Assembly (NCBI GenBank): GCA_020744225.1
Contig: JAGMWG010000027.1
Span: 186,001 to 250,000 of the forward strand
Direction of reading: 5' to 3'
Source: Paraphoma chrysanthemicola
Taxonomy: Eukaryota > Ascomycota > Dothideomycetes > Pleosporales > Phaeosphaeriaceae
Length of the DNA: 64,000 nucleotides
Part shown: positions 34,030 to 46,453 of the stretch, one piece after another
Layout: each line of letters begins with the position of its first letter
How positions within the stretch are numbered: the stretch's first letter is position 1
Notes under the pieces: generated by a model
Seen by the model: only the letters and a program-made list of their open reading frames with translations
The model's database searches: none
Told to the model about the DNA's origin: nothing
Made by a program: the position numbers and the translations under genes

Positions 34030-36067
34030 ATGATGAAAAGAAAGGATTGATTGGTGTTGGAGGCATGTAGGACTAATCTAATGATTGGGCTCGTGGAAGT
34101 GATGGAGTGTATATGGGAGGATGAGATGGAATGGGACGCTTGGAAAGGTAGTCAATAGGAGGAAAGGCATTTCAATACTACAATTTTGACATGCACATTG
34201 CAATCCCATGCCAGCTCTCCGCGCAGACTTACACATACTTGATCATCGCATCACTCTCATTCTTTCACCAGGTTCCCAACTCAATTCCTCCACTCAACTT
34301 ACTTACCGTGTATGTTGCGTGCATATAACAGGGTATATAAAGCAGTGTACCACTGTAGTATGTCGAAAGTATAAAAGTTCGTACACATTGCGCACCAGAG
34401 CGCTATAGAGTAAATAAGATCTTGTTGACAGCGTTATTTTCAAGAACCCAATTTGCGAACCCCTATTTCACTATTCGGTGCTACCATGAAGCTTATTGGT
34501 GCCCTTGTATCTCGACTGTCGGTCTAGATGCTTCGCAAGCTATGTTGTTCCAGTGCGTCCAATCGCAGCATGAAGGCGTTGTGACATTGTATAGGCAGAA
34601 GATGGACAGAAACTAGAGAAAAAGCTTAACGAAGTAGCGAGCGCAGGTCTATACAGGTATATAGATACGAAGCTAACGAGAGTTTTACAAAAGCAGGTCA
34701 AGTTATCATTGATATTAATCTAGGTAGACAGTAAGGATGTGTATTTCGCTAAACATAAAATAACATTCGATGGTGTACTGAATATTGCAATAGATATCTG
34801 AATCCGCTTTCTTCTATCAAGAGAGTACTTAGGAGATGGAGTGTGGAATCGAATCAAGTATTTTCCCCAGTCTCCATTTACCGATTCCATCTCGATGCAC
34901 GTCTGTGCTCATTCAGATTTACAAGTTGCAATACAAACTTTACAAAGCTCTGGGATTCCGCAAACAACCCTTCGCTTTCTACCTTTGAGCTGATACTGGT
35001 GAGAAGAACTTATGTGAGTGGGAAGGGAAGTAATGAATATGCGAGCAGGGAAGCTACCAGCTTTCAAGGAAAGAAACTACATGGACAAATGGGAAAGGTA
35101 ACATTTATACAACAGATAACTAATTGAAATAACACAAAGAATACCTACCGTGAAGACGCAGTACACTAGGTACCTGAATGAAAGTTGCTAAAAGTAGACT
35201 AGAGAAACACTGATATTAAAATATATTAAGTCTCCTCGAACTCACGACTTACTGGCTAGCCTCTGTCTCAAATATACAGTCTCTCCCAGCACATCATCTC
35301 ATTGCGATATTTTCAACTATTCCCAAAGAACAAGTGATTCACATCGCGTGTCCCATCTTTGGTAATGATATATAAACGAAACTATTGTAGCGTTTTATCA
35401 AATTCTCAAAGCCCCCTACTGCTTACTCCACCGTATACTCGGCCCTCGCATAAGTAAGTGAAATCAACTTTAGACGAGGGAAAACACACGCAAAAGGACT
35501 ATCCAACGGACCGCTCTCCAATGACTCTACATCTCGATAGTCACAGGTCAGGTAGTCTGTCTGGTAACCAAACATCGCGTAGTCATATCAGCATCTTTTG
35601 TGAGGATGCGTAACTAGTCGCCCAGTGCTTTCGAACAGGACAGGGAGAGCTTGTCCCATTTGTGCCTCCTAGGACCACGGAGGCGCGAGGCACTCGTGGG
35701 CCAAACGAGAATTTCTAACATCATAGGTCAGGGTGACGTCGTTGATGAGACGCTGTAAAGTAGCCAGTGATGTTGATAGGCTTGATTGTAGGTATTTACC
35801 TGGTTATGTCGATGCTAGTTGTTCATCTGGTATGGGAAATGATTGGTTTGTGTCGATTTCAACCGAGGAGATGAATTAGAGCAATGTTGCAATCGCGTGT
35901 GGGATTCTGGAATGCAATGGAGTTGGTAATGTCACCCAGTTTGCAAGTAATCGATTTCTTAGCCACTGCGCATTTTGTATACGGTAGTCACAATGTATCC
36001 TGGCAATTTCGAGTTAAAGGATAGCGAAGTCTTGATCTATTGTATTGAATGTTGTTTAGCGGAGGGC
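34030..36067. other. AT-richer region without a gene
   Basis: About 2 kb with visibly higher A+T than the housekeeping genes to its right. Frames are short and unconvincing, and no repeat or RNA gene is recognised. Confidence 0.45.
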
Positions 36068-36965
36068 TCACTCCCATTGCGTGCCCTTTAGTCGTTGCAT
36101 GAGATATTCAACTTCGACTTCCTTGGTTAGTGGAATAACCCAATCCTATGGACATGTCAGCAGAGACGATTGCGTGGGGTTCAAATGACTGACCATGTAC
36201 ATGGCGACCACTGCATCTGCATTGACCTTGGAGAAGCCGTTGGCGCCAGAGTCGGGGTCTGTGCCATACGTCTTTGCTTTTAGTCTCAGGCGCTCCAGGA
36301 CCTTCTTTTCGACTGCGGCATTAGTGATGGCATCGTCGATGCCTTTTCTGTCCTCAGCTTTTATCAAAGCGGCGAAGCGCTCCGGCTCTTCTTGAAATTT
36401 GACTTCAGCTACAAGCTTGCCAAAGTGTATCCTCCGCGACAGGGCTTGTATTGTGAGAACGTCACATGTTGCTGCAGAGCCGTAGTTTTCCTGCGACTCG
36501 CCCTTGTCGCCTCCCGCCTTTTGCACGCAAGCCGTGGGGAGGATGTGGTTGATGTAGCAGTCTTTTAGCTTGTCGTTGACGTTCACATTGTTGGGGTGGA
36601 GAATCTGGGGGTACTCGAGAGGCTGGAGGATTGGTTCTTGCAGGGCGTCGGGAAAGAAGGGGTACTCGTCTGGTGACTGGTAGCGGCGAACGAGAGACTG
36701 CAGGCGCTCCTGCTCGCGCAGCATCCAGTCGAACAAGCTCAGCTTGCTGTTGCCGATGGAAAGTGCGCCCGGGACGTAGACGGTCTTGTTCAGAGGGAAT
36801 TGAACGCGCTCGATGAGGTGGAAGGTAATCGTGTCCTCCATGCGGCTGTCACTGTCAGCTGTATACACTAGCAGTAGCACAGTGGGATGTATACATGAGC
36901 TGGAAGCGGATGTTGGCAAGGTCCAATGCCTTGGAGGCGTCCGAAAGGTCAATCGCAGCATCCAT
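36068..36965 (-). CDS. ARO7: Chorismate mutase (AroQ, eukaryotic type)
   Basis: Three exons on the minus strand (36965-36895, 36845-36194, 36145-36068) give 266 aa, close to yeast Aro7 (256). The start M-D-A-A-I-D-L-S-D and the R-M-E-D-T-I-T-F-H-L-I-E-R-V-Q-F block across the first splice are near-invariant in fungi. Further conserved parts are the Y-P-F-F-P-D segment, L-P-Y-stretch equivalents, the A-T-C-D-V-L-x-x-Q-A-L-S-R-R-I-H-F-G-K block and the C-terminal W-V-I-P-L-T-K-E-V-E-V-E-Y-L with active-site Thr and Glu. It turns chorismate into prephenate, the committed step to Phe and Tyr, in the cytosol. The fungal enzyme is usually inhibited by Tyr and activated by Trp. It shares a 321 bp divergent promoter with MDV1. 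Confidence 0.96.
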
Positions 36966-37286
36966 CTTGCCTGCAATACACTGAAAAAGCGGTCTGAGAG
37001 AGGTGAAGAGGAATCGTCGCCATGTTGTCAGCTTGGTGTTGTCTTACAGCCAGCCCGACTATCGGAATCGGCTTCGGCCAGCGGCCAGCCAGGGCGGATG
37101 ACGCAGGTGCGTTGCCGCAGTCTGAGCTTTGCAACACCAAACATCTGCATCTGCACATTCACCACGCGACAGCTGCGCATTGGCCGCCACCCCGCCCGCG
37201 AGCCCCATCTGCATCGACGACCATGATTAGATAGGATATCCGTCACCGTGCCCACTTCCTCGTTCGCGCCTTCCACGTCTGCTGGC
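36966..37286. promoter_or_regulatory. Divergent promoter, ARO7 / MDV1
   Basis: This 321 bp stretch separates the two start codons. No individual site can be assigned with confidence. Confidence 0.5.
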
Positions 37287-39405
37287 ATGGCCTCGTCGTT
37301 TGCCCGCGATGGCTCGCCGTCACGAGGGCGGTCCACGAGCCCGCGGCCCAGGACCTCGGACGAGAATCTCGAGGCGAGCCTGATGGACGGTCTTCCTGAT
37401 GTGAATTCTCATCTCTTCTTCGTACACTGCACTGTGATGCTAATGTCCGAGACAGTCTCGCCAGCTGCAAGCTTTTGGCCGCAAAGTCACCGCCACCGCA
37501 GGGAGCCTCATAGGTGCCGATGGCGTCACCCAGCACTACCAAACCGCTCTCGGAGAACTGCACCGCGAACTTCGGAGGCCGATGCTCCAGCGATCCGTCT
37601 TCTCCTTCGCCCAGACCACCCCGCGTGAAATTGTGCGCTCGCGCATCTCCGTCCCCGAGATCCAGCAGCGAGCCCTGTCCTTTGTACCCGACGACCTCCT
37701 CGCCAATATTCCCGAAGACAACAACGAGTACTCGCTCTTCCAGGGCTTCCAGGCGACCATACCCGAAGAGCCCACCACATTACAGAAAAGTGGCAAGACG
37801 CAAAATGCTAGAGGGCAACGGCTTATTGGTGGAGACCTGCAAGATGAAGCCGACGCAAAGCTTCCGCCGTCGATGCAGCGGCTGAAGAACCAAAAGCACA
37901 GCATGAGCCACCAGCTGGACATGATGGGCGTGCGGAAGCGCATGTGCGTGGCCGAGATTCACGAGATTGACAACAAGATTTCCAACCTGAACACAATGCG
38001 CAAGATGGTGCTCGACCGCCTTGCAGGGCTAGAGATTGAAGAGTCGGAGCTGGAGCAGGATCTGTTAAACGTGGACAACGAGATTGAGGACTTGCAGGAA
38101 ATGCTCGAAGACGAGGCCGCACTCGCACCCCCCAAAGAAGACTCGCGGCCTACGACAGCAGGCAGTGAGGCAGTCTCGGAGACATTCATGTCCGAGTCGA
38201 TCTACGAGAAGATACCGTCGAGCAAGTCAAAGCACAAGGCACGGAAACCAATTCGCCGGCACTCGATGAGGATACTGCACGAGCACTTGGAGTCTGGGTC
38301 CAAGATTAGGGAACTCCCTGCGCACACCGACTTGATTACTGCCATGGACTTTGACGCGCCGTGGGGCACATTGGTCACTGCGGCGCTGGACGACACGGTC
38401 CGCGTGTGGGATCTCAACGCTGGACGCTGCATAGGCATGCTCGAGGGCCATCTCTCTTCGGTGCGCTGTCTACAGGTGGAAGATAGCATAGTGGCGACGG
38501 GCTCTATGGACGCGACAATTCGTCTTTGGGATCTCAGTCGAGCAGAATATGCGCCGCAAGACAATCGGATAAACAAGCAAGACGGCGAAGAAGAGGATGG
38601 TCTGGCATTTGAGAATTCCGCAGACGCTCCTCCAGCGCCACCACCGACCATTATGCAGGATTGCCCACTGTTTTCGCTCGAATCGCATGTGGACGAAGTG
38701 ACGGCACTACATTTCAAGGGTGACACGCTGGTCTCCGGCTCAGCCGACAAGACTCTGAGGCAATGGGACCTGGTCAAGGGACGATGTGTGCAGACGCTTG
38801 ATGTGCTGTGGGCAGCAGCACAAGCAACAGCAACAAACACAAGCAACAGTGAATGGCGACCCACGGGACGCGTCATGGATGCGTCTGCCGACTTCGTAGG
38901 CGCGATCCAAGTCTTTGATGCCGCGTTGGCGTGCGGTACCGCGGATGGAATGGTAAGACTGTGGGATCTGCGAAGCGGACAAGTTCATCGCAGCCTCGTT
39001 GGCCATACAGGGCCAGTCACTGCGCTCCAGTTTGACGACGTCCATCTCGTCACTGGCAGCGCAGACAGGAGCATTCGAGTAAGTCATACATGTCTATAAA
39101 GATGGCACTTTGCTAACATGCTCAAGATCTGGGATCTCCGGACTGGCTCAATCCACGACGCGTACGCCTACGACCACCCTGTCACAGGCATGATGTTTGA
39201 TGCGCGCCGCATCGTCTCTGCAGCTGGTGAGAGTGTAGTCAAGGTGTACGACAAGACGGACGGGCGCCACTGGAACTGCGGCCCTGGTGTCGGCGCCGAC
39301 GAAGACGACAACACAGCACACTCCATCATCGAGCGCGTCCGCATAAAAGACGGTTACATGGTCGAAGGCCGTAAGGACGGAACCGTTGGCGTGTGGTCGT
39401 GCTAG
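37287..39405 (+). CDS. MDV1: Mitochondrial division protein 1 (Mdv1/Caf4-type WD40 adaptor)
   Basis: Exons 37287-37400, 37456-39078 and 39127-39405 give 671 aa. An earlier in-frame GTG at 37248 is not used as start because a stop lies just upstream and the first ATG is at 37287. The N-terminal region carries R-K-V-T-A-T-A-G-S-L-I-G and R-S-V-F-S-F-A-Q-T-T-P-R-E, the Fis1-binding helices of fungal Mdv1. A coiled coil runs at about 220-280 (I-D-N-K-I-S-N-L-N-T-M-R-K-M-V). The C-terminal half is a seven-bladed WD40 propeller with W-D-L endings such as V-R-V-W-D-L and I-R-L-W-D-L. The propeller has a long acidic insert after the second repeat. It recruits the dynamin Dnm1 to Fis1 on the mitochondrial outer membrane. 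Confidence 0.95.
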
Positions 39406-39962
39406 AGACATGTACATAATGTATACCAATGTAAGGCTGAATGTTAGCGACTGTTTAGCGTACGTGTCACATGTCACGGCTGAGGTTCTGGCCAGCTGTG
39501 CTGCAATGGCTGGCTGGACATCAGCTCTGGGCAGTCTTCAGCCGATACACATGGCGTTGACTACGATCGTGCTTGCCGAGCTGCGTTCATTTACGTATCG
39601 CTACGGTACAAATTTGTGTCGCTAAACCAGATGGAATTGTGCGGATGTGGTGGTGCACGTTGTAAGCACTTTGCGGTGGGCCCGGACTACGTCGTTAGGC
39701 GAAGCTTGTTGGGATCGCCTCTCACATCCTCGCAAGCTCCAAGCTGCTGGTGACGTAAAGCGGAACACGATAAACATTTCCCACACGCCGCATTCTGAGG
39801 CTGTACATCGCCCTCTGACACCCATGTTCGTTCGCTACTGTAATTCACTTTTCATGATATCCTTCACATAGACTGCCATTGCGCATCATTGTCCTACCCT
39901 TCCACCCCTAGGACCGCGTCTTCCGTACACCCCAGCTGCGAAGCTGCACCACATCCCGCGCA
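39406..39962. other. Intergenic region between MDV1 and the NADH dehydrogenase
   Basis: This 557 bp stretch holds the 3' flank of MDV1 and the promoter of the next gene. Nothing specific is recognised. Confidence 0.5.
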
Positions 39963-42124
39963 ATGCTCCCACGGCAGGCCGCGTCGCTGTCGCGCGTATA
40001 CAACACATCCGCCAGAGCCTCATTATTATGCAGAAGACTACCGCGAACCTCGAATGCCCAATTCCGAACATCCTTTAGCAACGGGTCCCCTGACGCGGCA
40101 TCGAAGCGCGCACCGTTGGCCGGCTCAGCTACCTCACGCACGTCACTATCCACCAAAACCAAATCGCCGATAATACGGTTTATCTCCACAAAAGCGCTCC
40201 CTGCGCCAAAGTCACGGATCCTACGAGCTGCGTATAGGACAGCAGCCATCCTAGGTACATTTGTTGCTGTGACGGGCGGTCTGGTCGTCGCCTTCTTCAT
40301 CTACGATGCGACAACCTACAACGAGGAGCCAATTGCCACGGACATTCCCGTCTCAGAGCTGGCATTGAACCCAAGACGAGGCGGGCCCAAGAACCTGCCT
40401 ATTGCGGACCACTTTGTAGACGATGACGATTGTGCTGAGAATAGGAGCGTCAAGCACAAGCCGAAGCTGGTCATTCTGGGCACTGGCTGGGGCAGTGTTG
40501 CGCTGCTCAAGCAATTGAACCCAAAGGACTACCACGTCACCGTCATATCACCGTCAAACACGTTCCTCTTCACCCCGATGCTGCCGTCTGCCACCGTTGG
40601 CACGCTCGAACTGCGATCGCTTGTCGAGCCCGTCCGCAAGATTGTCAGGAGGGTACACGGGCACTTTCTCAAGGCAAAGGCCGAAGATGTAGAATTCTCA
40701 GAAAAGCTCATCGAGTGCTCAGCCATTGATGCGAAAGGTCAGGAGCAGCGCTTCTACGTGCCGTACGACAAGCTGGTCGTTGGCGTGGGCTCCGTCACTA
40801 ACCCACATGGTGTCACTGGCTTGGAGCACTGCCACTTCCTCAAAGACATTAGCGATGCTCGGTTGATCCGTAATGCGGTCGTCCGCAATCTCGAAAGCGC
40901 CTGTCTACCTACCACGAACGACGAAGAGCGGCGGAGACTCTTATCCTTTGTGATCTGCGGTGGTGGGCCAACTGGCGTCGAATTTGCGGCAGAGCTCTTC
41001 GACATGCTCAACGAGGATCTCTGCAATCTCTTTCCTAAGCTCCTCCGTAACGAAATCTCGGTACACGTGATCCAGTCAAGAAGTCACATCCTCAACACCT
41101 ACGATGAGGCACTGTCCGTATACGCGGAGAAGCGGTTCGCCCATGACTCGATTGACATTCAGACAAATTCGCGCGTCAAGGAGGTACAGTCGGACAAGAT
41201 TCTCTTCTCCCAAAAGGACGATGAGAGCGGCAAGATCGTCACAAAGGAAATTCCTATGGGCTTCTGCCTCTGGTCGACTGGAGTCGCCCAGACGGACTTT
41301 TGCAAGCGCCTTGCCGCCAAACTCGACGGCCAAAACAATAAGCACGCTCTCGAGACCGACACGCATCTGCGTCTGACCGGCGCACCTCTCGGCGACGTCT
41401 ACGCGATTGGCGACTGCGCAACCGTCCAAAACAACGTCTCCGATCACATTGTCAACTTCCTGCGCACCACAGCCTGGGAGAAAGGCAAGGACCCGGAACA
41501 GCTCCACATCAGCTACAACGACTGGCGCGGCATCGCCAAACGCGTCAAGCAACGCTTCCCCCAGGCCGCCAACCACCTCCGCCGCCTCGACCGCCTCTTT
41601 GAACAATACGACATTGACAAGTCCGGAACCCTCGATTTCGGCGAGCTCAGAGAACTCCTCTTCCAAATCGACAGCAAACTGACATCCCTCCCCGCTACCG
41701 CCCAGCGCGCAAACCAACAGGGCCAATACCTCGGTCGCAAATTCAACAAAATCGCACAAGCAGCGCCCGGACTCACGCTCAACAACATCGACTATGGCGA
41801 CCTCGACGACGCCGTGTACAAGGCTTTCGAGTACCATCACCTCGGCAGCTTGGCGTATGTCGGCAACGCGGCGATTTTCGACTACAACGGGTACGGCCTG
41901 AGTGGCGGGCTGCTGGCTGTGTATTTGTGGCGCGGCGTGTATTTTGCGCAGAGTGTGAGTTTTAGAACGAGGGCGCTGTTGGCTATGGATTGGACGAAAC
42001 GCGCGCTGTTTGGACGAGGTGAGTGTACCCCATTTACTACAAAACCCTTTTTTCCCTCGAGAGGGGGTGTGTGTGAGAGAGGATGTTATGTACTAATATT
42101 TTGACAGATTTGATGAACTTTTAA
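39963..42124 (+). CDS. NDE1: Mitochondrial external alternative NAD(P)H dehydrogenase with EF-hand
   Basis: Exons 39963-42018 and 42108-42124 give 690 aa. The last exon encodes only the terminal residues D-L-M-N-F. The N-terminus is a basic presequence, followed by a transmembrane segment at about 94-114. The first dinucleotide fold is G-T-G-W-G-S at 173-178 and the second is G-G-G-P-T-G-V-E-F. The quinone-oxidoreductase motif G-D-V-Y-A-I-G-D-C-A follows. Residues 550-561 are a canonical EF-hand loop starting D-I-D-K-S-G, as in the calcium-binding Neurospora NDE1. The C-terminal membrane anchor helix (Y-L-W-R-G-V-Y-F) is present. It is single-subunit NDH-2 that passes electrons from cytosolic NAD(P)H to ubiquinone at the outer face of the inner membrane. 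NDE1 is chosen over NDE2/NDI1 because of the EF-hand. Confidence 0.95.
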
Positions 42125-42449
42125 AATAGCATACATGACACGCGACACGCGATGTCTGAAAGCGTAGACGGTGGTGGGTGAATATTTTCGTGGAATTGCG
42201 AAACTTTGGGACGCGGATATTTCGCTTCTAGAGCGCTTTTTTTAACATCCTTCCTCATGGTCTAGTCTTGTCTAGATGAGACAAAACCAAGACTGAATTC
42301 TTTCCAAATTGCGCTTTCCCTCCATCCATTTCCAGAATGGGTGGTGCATATATACATACAATCATCTCGCATACACCAATATACACAAATCCACACCTTC
42401 CTCCCCACTTTCCCCTTCGCCCCCAAAATCAACTCATTCATTCGTTCAT
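42125..42449. other. Convergent 3' spacer
   Basis: This 325 bp spacer between two 3' ends has pyrimidine-rich and ATTC-repeat sequence near 42430-42455. No gene is seen. Confidence 0.5.
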
Positions 42450-44790
42450 TCATTTCCCATTCCCACTAGTCCCATACCCGTGTTCAAAATCAGGTAACTC
42501 AGCCCTATACTCCCTCGCCAAATCCCTACTATCGCAACTCCGACTCGACGCTCTTGAATCCCCGGACGTATTCCGCGCATGCGTGCGAAAATACCCATTC
42601 GCTCCATCGACATCTTTTAGCGATGAGAACGTCAGCTGCTGCGTGTCCGAGTGTTTGTGAGGGATCGATAGCTCGGGTGGCGAGAGCGGCGGTGACAGCG
42701 ATGATGATGATGGGTGGTATGCTTGGTAGTGTACGTGTGATGGTGGTGATGGGGATGCATCTCCCTGCATCTGCGTCTGCGTATGTGTCTGTGTGGAATA
42801 ACTTGAATACCGCGACGCATTCGTCCTCAATACCTCCCCCGAATCCCCCGCCAATGGCGCTACATGTGCCACCACACGCCCATGCGCATGCGCCGCGGCG
42901 CCACCGGGCATCAAACTCGCCGGCAGACTGGACAAGGGCGCAGATTGGCGGCGCGGCGCGAGCGGCTTGATGTGTATGGGCTTGAAATCCGATCCGAGGG
43001 GAAGTTCGGTTGGGGAATGTGTTTCTGCGTCTGCGGAGGGAGGACTGATTGGTGAGTCGACAGCGAGTTCGGCGATGAATTGGCCCAGCGCGGATATGGC
43101 GTCGAGTTCGACTGGGGGGAGTGGTGCAGAACTCGGGGGTGACTGATTGTTCAAGCGTGGAGCGGATACATCAGGATTAACGACATGAAGTTGGCGAGCT
43201 TGATGTGTCGGCGCAGGCGTCGCAGAGAGCTCAACTGGAACATTCGCGTGTGGCGCGTGTTGCGGACTTCTTGCTTGAGGAGGCACTGGTCGCGGCGTAA
43301 TAGGCATGTTCCGCGCATTCTGCTGTGCAGGAGGGATATCTCCTGCGAGACCGAGCTGTGATTTGAGATAGTGTTGGCCAGGATTGGACGGCGCAGGAGT
43401 GGCGGACATTTCTATCGGAGAGACATGCATCTGAGACGGATAGGTTAAGGCACTGAATCTGTTGGGCTGAGATGTATGTGCGACTGTCTGAGACTGAGTG
43501 GCGCCTGGAGGGCTGATATTAGAGTGTGACCCTGGTATCTGAAAGTGGCTATTTGCCATTCCTGTTGCTGGAGTGTGCTGCATAGCAGAAATCTTGTATG
43601 TCGGCATGCCAGCCTGGGGAAGTGGCTGGGTTGGCCTCACGTTAGACGTCGTGCTTGGAAGTTCACTGGGACTTCCCTCTCGAGTGACTGGGGCGCTTAT
43701 GGGGCGGTATCGACTTCGCGAGTCTCTTGCTGGAGCCGGCAATTCCGATACAATGTGCGGCTTGCTGTTCACCGGGGCGGGAAGCTCTGACAGCTCATGG
43801 GTTGGTGTTTTCCGCTTGCCACCAAGGGGTGGACTGAGAAGGCCTGTCGAAGACTGTACATTGAGCGATGGCGATGATTTATGTGATATGACCCTGGGAC
43901 GTGTTCCGTTCTCTGAATGAGAAGCAGAGTGTTTGTGATTTGATGCCGGCGGTGTGAGCGCCATGGCTGGCGGCGGCTTGGTCCCGAGCAGGATTTGATA
44001 ACATCGGTGCTGGTCTGCTGATCCAAGTCTGGAGAAGAAGGGAGTCCCAAGAAAATTCTGCTGGACAGCTTTAGGATCCAAGTGATCCCGAATCGACTGC
44101 ACCTCTTCACCATAGTGCTGGCAGAGAAAAAGAAGATCTTTACGCGGGTCCCAGGCGAGGTCGCGAACCCTACAGTAATGCACAAAACTCTTTACTAGAT
44201 GCAGCATGTTGAGACCTTTATAGCTTCGAAGCTTCCCGTCTGTCTTCAAGCTCACGAGGACGAGGTTACTTGCGAGGCTACCGCTGGGTGGGGTTCCATT
44301 TGATCCTGCCCAATGTCAGAGAGAATTGGTGATGCATAATTTGGACATACCTGGCGGTAAGAGATCGACCTCGACGTCTGCGGCCTGTGTACATCCTTCG
44401 TCTTTGTATTGAGGACCAGTCCGAACTAGGATCTTGGCGGGAAATAGAGAATTGATACCTTCTGGCAGTCGGACGCTATCGCTGTTAGCTAGTTCCACGT
44501 CGTCTGTAATATGGCACGCACCGAGGGTCGGATTCTAGTTTGGGCTTAATACGATGAAAGTCTCTATCGTCGTATGCGAGCTGTAGGTCTGGCATCTCCC
44601 GGCGGTACCCTAGGCAGAGCATTTCGAAACCTCCCAGAACACCGTATGCGAAGTTTTTTCCTTCAAACATGTTTCGCATATGGTTTACGGCTGCTAGAAA
44701 GTTGGCCCTTGGTGGTATTCTAATTTTTTCTTGTTGCCGCCTTTGTTTGAGGTAGTCCTCGACGCTGTAGTAACCCATCTTGTTCGTCAT
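42450..44790 (-). CDS. Long disordered protein with folded N-terminus and repeated E-L-P type motifs
   Basis: Three exons on the minus strand (44790-44522, 44475-44351, 44305-42450) give 749 aa. The first about 250 residues look folded. They contain Y-G-V-L-G-G-F-E-M-L-C-L-G-Y-R-R and V-D-L-L-P-P-G, which loosely recall a minimal nucleotidyltransferase-like domain found in fungal hypothetical proteins. I am not sure of this. The remaining 500 residues are Ser/Pro-rich and disordered, with at least nine short motifs of the form E-[LM]-[PSD], including S-E-L-P-A-P twice and E-[LM]-S-A-T-P-A-P twice. A His/Gln/Thr-rich stretch (T-H-T-Q-T-Q) occurs near 620. The function is unknown. The motif repetition suggests a scaffold that binds the same partner several times. 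Confidence 0.8.
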
Positions 44791-45664
44791 TGTGAAGAGT
44801 GTAGCCGAGGCTCAGCTGAAAGCAGTCATGTGGTGAATGGTTTTCTAGACGTCGGTATATTCGAGCCCGATGCTGCCGATCAGCGAAAACGCTCCAAAGT
44901 GGGCGACGACCGAAGTGTTTGTAGTAATTAGAGTGGGTTGCAGGAATAGATCGACAAGCTTCGCCATAACGCAGCATGGGTCAGACGTCTTTTAGATCAG
45001 CATGGGATCAAAGACAGGGCCGCTAAACAAGCTTTCCTGCATGCGGTCGTCCCGAGTAGTGTCGATGGATCTGTCATAGTAGGGTCGAGCTGAGCTGCAG
45101 GTGGGCTGACGACCTGAGGCGGGGGCGTTGAGCTGCGAAAATAACGCGTGGGTACCCCAACGGCAATTAGCCTCCCGTTGCTTGAATAAGACGGAGCGTC
45201 TGCACTGTTTCAAAGTCGCAAGGTCAAATCATATGGCAGTATCGTTGCCACAACTTTGGTGAGCCAGGAGGTAGCTGAGGCTGAGTCGGCTATTCTTAGC
45301 ATCGGCAGGCCATGTGGGCCAATCCTTCCGCTCAGCAAGCAGCCACTGGGGCTGACGTGCTGGATAAGCGACGGCCCTAAAGATGACATTGTTTGGTGCA
45401 TGAGGCATGTTACTGGACGTCGTTGTAAACTTTGCATGGTTGTGACTTTGCTGTTCAATTTCTTTGTAAGTTGCAACGCAGGCAAATGTTGCCTTGGGCT
45501 GGATGTGAGAGAACCAATCACCGATGCGCCGAGATACTTGCGAAGCAGACTGCACAGTAAGCGAATGTACTACCATTAGGAGCGAGCTGCTTTCTCGTGT
45601 CGATAGTTGTTCAAAGATAATCCCATGTGCCCTGCATGCCGGCGCCGTTCATTTGATGTTGATG
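44791..45664. other. Upstream region, no gene recognised
   Basis: About 870 bp ahead of the disordered-protein gene. Short overlapping frames on both strands around 45210-45580 resemble nothing. I see no RNA or repeat. Confidence 0.45.
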
Positions 45665-46132
45665 TTACGAGTACATTCTCCGCGATGATTGTATCAAATT
45701 GAAGTCAAGATACCGCCGACCCTTACGCATCGTAGGAAGAGGACCATTCGTGACGTCGTTATGGTTTCGCTCAGACGCCGCCACCTGCCCATTGCTATTA
45801 GTCACTTTGCGGCATCGCAGTAAGCTTTGGAAGCTTCTTCCTGGGAAGCATGGCTTCTCGCAATCGCAGACGGCTTGCACCCCGAAAGACGCGAAACAGC
45901 CAGTGCGGCACTGGGCAATGACGTACCAGATCGGTCTACGGTGACGCTGTAGTCACCAGCAGCCCGATTCCTTTGCTTCTCAGCAAGCGTCCGCGACTTG
46001 ATCATGAAGTAGCCTCCACCAAGGGAGAGAAGAGAGAAGAGGGTGACATTTCGTGGGCTGCATCACCGTTATTAGCATGGGCTTAGCGTACCAGCACCAA
46101 ATAATGTACCTGAGAAGCCGAGAGTAAGCCAT
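45665..46132 (-). CDS. Small single-pass membrane protein (3' end uncertain)
   Basis: A 23-nt first exon (46132-46110, M-A-Y-S-R-L-L) is followed by exon 46057-45927. This exon gives a hydrophobic helix (F-S-L-L-S-L-G-G-G-Y-F-M-I) then K-S-R-T-L-A-E-K-Q-R-N-R-A-A-G-D-Y-S-V-T-V-D-R-S-G. This matches a pattern of tiny fungal proteins of about 60-70 aa with an N-terminal membrane helix, a charged stretch and a conserved V-D-R-S-G end, probably mitochondrial or ER. After a donor at 45926 the continuation is unclear. The best in-frame acceptor leads into an open frame ending at 45665, but a much earlier stop after V-D-R-S-G is also plausible. It is divergent from ESF1 across 321 bp. Confidence 0.5.
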
Positions 46133-46453
46133 TGTGATTGTGACACTCCTGCAAGTAGGATGCAAATGTATGATAAGGTATGGGATTTGTTCTGACACTC
46201 GAAGATTGGTGAAAGAGAATTGTTGAGCGAAGTGCCGCCTTCCGAGGTCTGTCGTGTGATGGCTTCCCCTCTGCGGACAGTGACGCCTTCCCCGGTTTAG
46301 CTCTCCACTCCTTGCGCCGATCGATGAGCTCCAGACCTCCGCGCGACGCAGCCAATCAGCACTCGACGAGGCCGAGATTCTACCGCCCGGCAGAAAAGTT
46401 GTGCGCATCTTCGCACGCGCAGAACCACAGTGCGAGGATTACGCATCTACAAA
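46133..46453. promoter_or_regulatory. Divergent promoter, small membrane protein / ESF1
   Basis: This 321 bp stretch between two start codons holds nothing specific that I recognise. Confidence 0.45.

Noticed and set aside
37248..37286. Upstream in-frame GTG start for MDV1
   Set aside because: The first ATG at 37287 fits eukaryotic initiation, and an in-frame stop lies just upstream of the GTG.
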